A DNA stretch of 64,000 bases, taken from positions 3,472,001-3,536,000 of the forward strand of contig NZ_CP096034.1 in NCBI RefSeq assembly GCF_023115465.1. The letters run 5' to 3'. Shown here one piece after another: positions 63,335 to 64,000 of this stretch. The number at the start of each line of letters is the position of its first letter. The first letter of the stretch is position 1. A model generated the notes under the pieces. That model was not told the DNA's origin. It searched no databases and saw nothing but the letters and a program-made list of their open reading frames with translations. Both the position numbers and the translations under genes were made by a program. The stretch comes from Gottfriedia acidiceleris. Lineage in GTDB: Bacteria; Bacillota; Bacilli; Bacillales; Bacillaceae_G.

Positions 63335-64000
63335 TTATCCCATTATATGGTATCCTGAATCAACATGAATGTTTTCTCCAGTAATACCTCTTGCTAAGTC
63401 ACTAAATAAGAATAAAGCAGAATCTCCTACTTCTTCTTGTGTTACGTTTCTACGTAACGGTGCTTTTTCTTCGATCTCTTTTAAGATTGTATTAAAGTCG
63501 CCTACTCCTTTTGCAGAAAGCGTTCGGATTGGTCCTGCAGAGATTGAGTTAACGCGAATATTGTATTTCCCTAAATCGTTCGCTAAATAGCGTACAGAAG
63601 CTTCTAGAGCTGCTTTAGATACTCCCATTAGGTTATAATTTTGCATTACACGCTCTCCACCTAAGTAAGTTAGAGTAACAATGCTTCCGCCTTCAACCAT
63701 TAATGGTTTTGCTTCACGAGCTACACCTACTAAAGAGTAAGCACTAATGTTTTGTGATAATAAGTATCCATCACGGCTTGTATCTACAAACTCACCTTTT
63801 AAGTCCTCTTTATTAGCAAAAGCGATACAGTGTGCTACACCATGAATTGTGCCTACTTGCTCTTTAATTGAAGCAAAGCATTTTGCTAAATCTTCATCAC
63901 TAGTTACATCACATTGAACTAAAAGATTGTTAGGATTTTCTAGTGAGTCAGCTAATTCACGAACACCTTTTTCTAATCTTTCATTTGCGTATGTAAAAAT
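63335..64000 (-). CDS. fabI: Enoyl-[acyl-carrier-protein] reductase FabI (partial)
   Basis: The C-terminal 221 residues of an NAD(P)H-dependent enoyl-ACP reductase of fatty acid synthesis; the N-terminus lies beyond the right edge, and the frame stays open to base 64000. Visible landmarks: IFTYANERLEKGVREL, CDVTSDEDLAKCF, GVAHCIAFANKEDLKGEFVDTSRDGY, the catalytic Tyr-x6-Lys in NYNLMGVSKAALEASVRYLA, SAGPIRTLSAKGV and GENIHVDSGYHIMG. The frame from the internal ATG at 63700 is only part of the gene. In B. subtilis fabI also neighbours cotO. Confidence 0.95.
   Translation of the reverse strand: MFTYANERLEKGVRELADSLENPNNLLVQCDVTSDEDLAKCFASIKEQVGTIHGVAHCIAFANKEDLKGEFVDTSRDGYLLSQNISAYSLVGVAREAKPLMVEGGSIVTLTYLGGERVMQNYNLMGVSKAALEASVRYLANDLGKYNIRVNSISAGPIRTLSAKGVGDFNTILKEIEEKAPLRRNVTQEEVGDSALFLFSDLARGITGENIHVDSGYHIMG

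Overview
The window comes from a low-GC, endospore-forming Firmicute of the family Bacillaceae. The evidence is a gerA-gerB-gerC germinant receptor operon, a second lone GerC-type lipoprotein, spore coat genes of the CotY/CotZ, CotO and CotB types, YjcA, AGGAGG-type ribosome binding sites throughout, and an S-box leader. The block from about 54.8 kb to the right edge (yjcH-yjcG-yjcF, yjcD helicase, yjcA, CotY/Z-type, cotO, fabI) follows the Bacillus subtilis yjcH-to-fabI neighbourhood. It is therefore chromosomal core, with a local small Gln-rich gene and two CotB-like genes added.

Layout. 0-4 kb: a LysR regulator, a lone GerC lipoprotein, a noncoding stretch with a 34-bp palindrome and many GTATC/GATAC sites, then a helix-turn-helix plus coiled-coil gene. 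4-8.5 kb (minus strand): aldo/keto reductase and histidine phosphatase; then an ATP-grasp ligase and an SfnG/SsuD-like flavin monooxygenase behind a SAM-I riboswitch. 8.4-12 kb: gerABC. 12-16 kb: a DUF3231 protein, a MerR remnant and a padR-DUF1048-DUF1048-ABC ATPase-ABC permease operon behind a repeated control region. 16.6-18.8 kb: an ArsR repressor with twin operators, czcD and a DUF421 protein. 19.3-28.7 kb: an apparent alkyl-sulfate catabolic operon (aldehyde dehydrogenase, alcohol dehydrogenase, acyl-CoA ligase, alkylsulfatase-like metallo-beta-lactamase-fold enzyme, MFS transporter, DUF202 protein) facing a divergent LysR gene. 28.8-30.7 kb: a decayed alpha/beta hydrolase, an FMN reductase and an isochorismatase-type hydrolase. 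30.9-36.4 kb: malR, malK, a malic enzyme and a KdgT-type permease. 37-48.5 kb: two large secreted subtilisin-like proteases, 2405 and about 1180 residues. 48.5-53.6 kb: decayed gene fragments, a tRNA-Val, a small membrane protein, a DUF6944-like repetitive protein and a Ktr potassium channel pair. 53.8-64 kb: an EamA transporter and the yjc/cot/fabI block; fabI runs off the right edge.

How the parts work together. The clearest pathway is 19.3-28.7 kb. A secondary alkyl sulfate would be hydrolysed to a fatty alcohol, oxidised to the aldehyde and the acid, and activated to acyl-CoA, under a LysR regulator as in the Pseudomonas SdsA/SdsB pair. The SAM-I riboswitch in front of the flavin monooxygenase and ATP-grasp genes points to sulfur scavenging when SAM is low. 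The malK-malR pair beside malic enzyme matches malate use in B. subtilis. Several short gene remnants (MerR, alpha/beta hydrolase, aldo/keto reductase) show ongoing decay of accessory genes between the intact operons.
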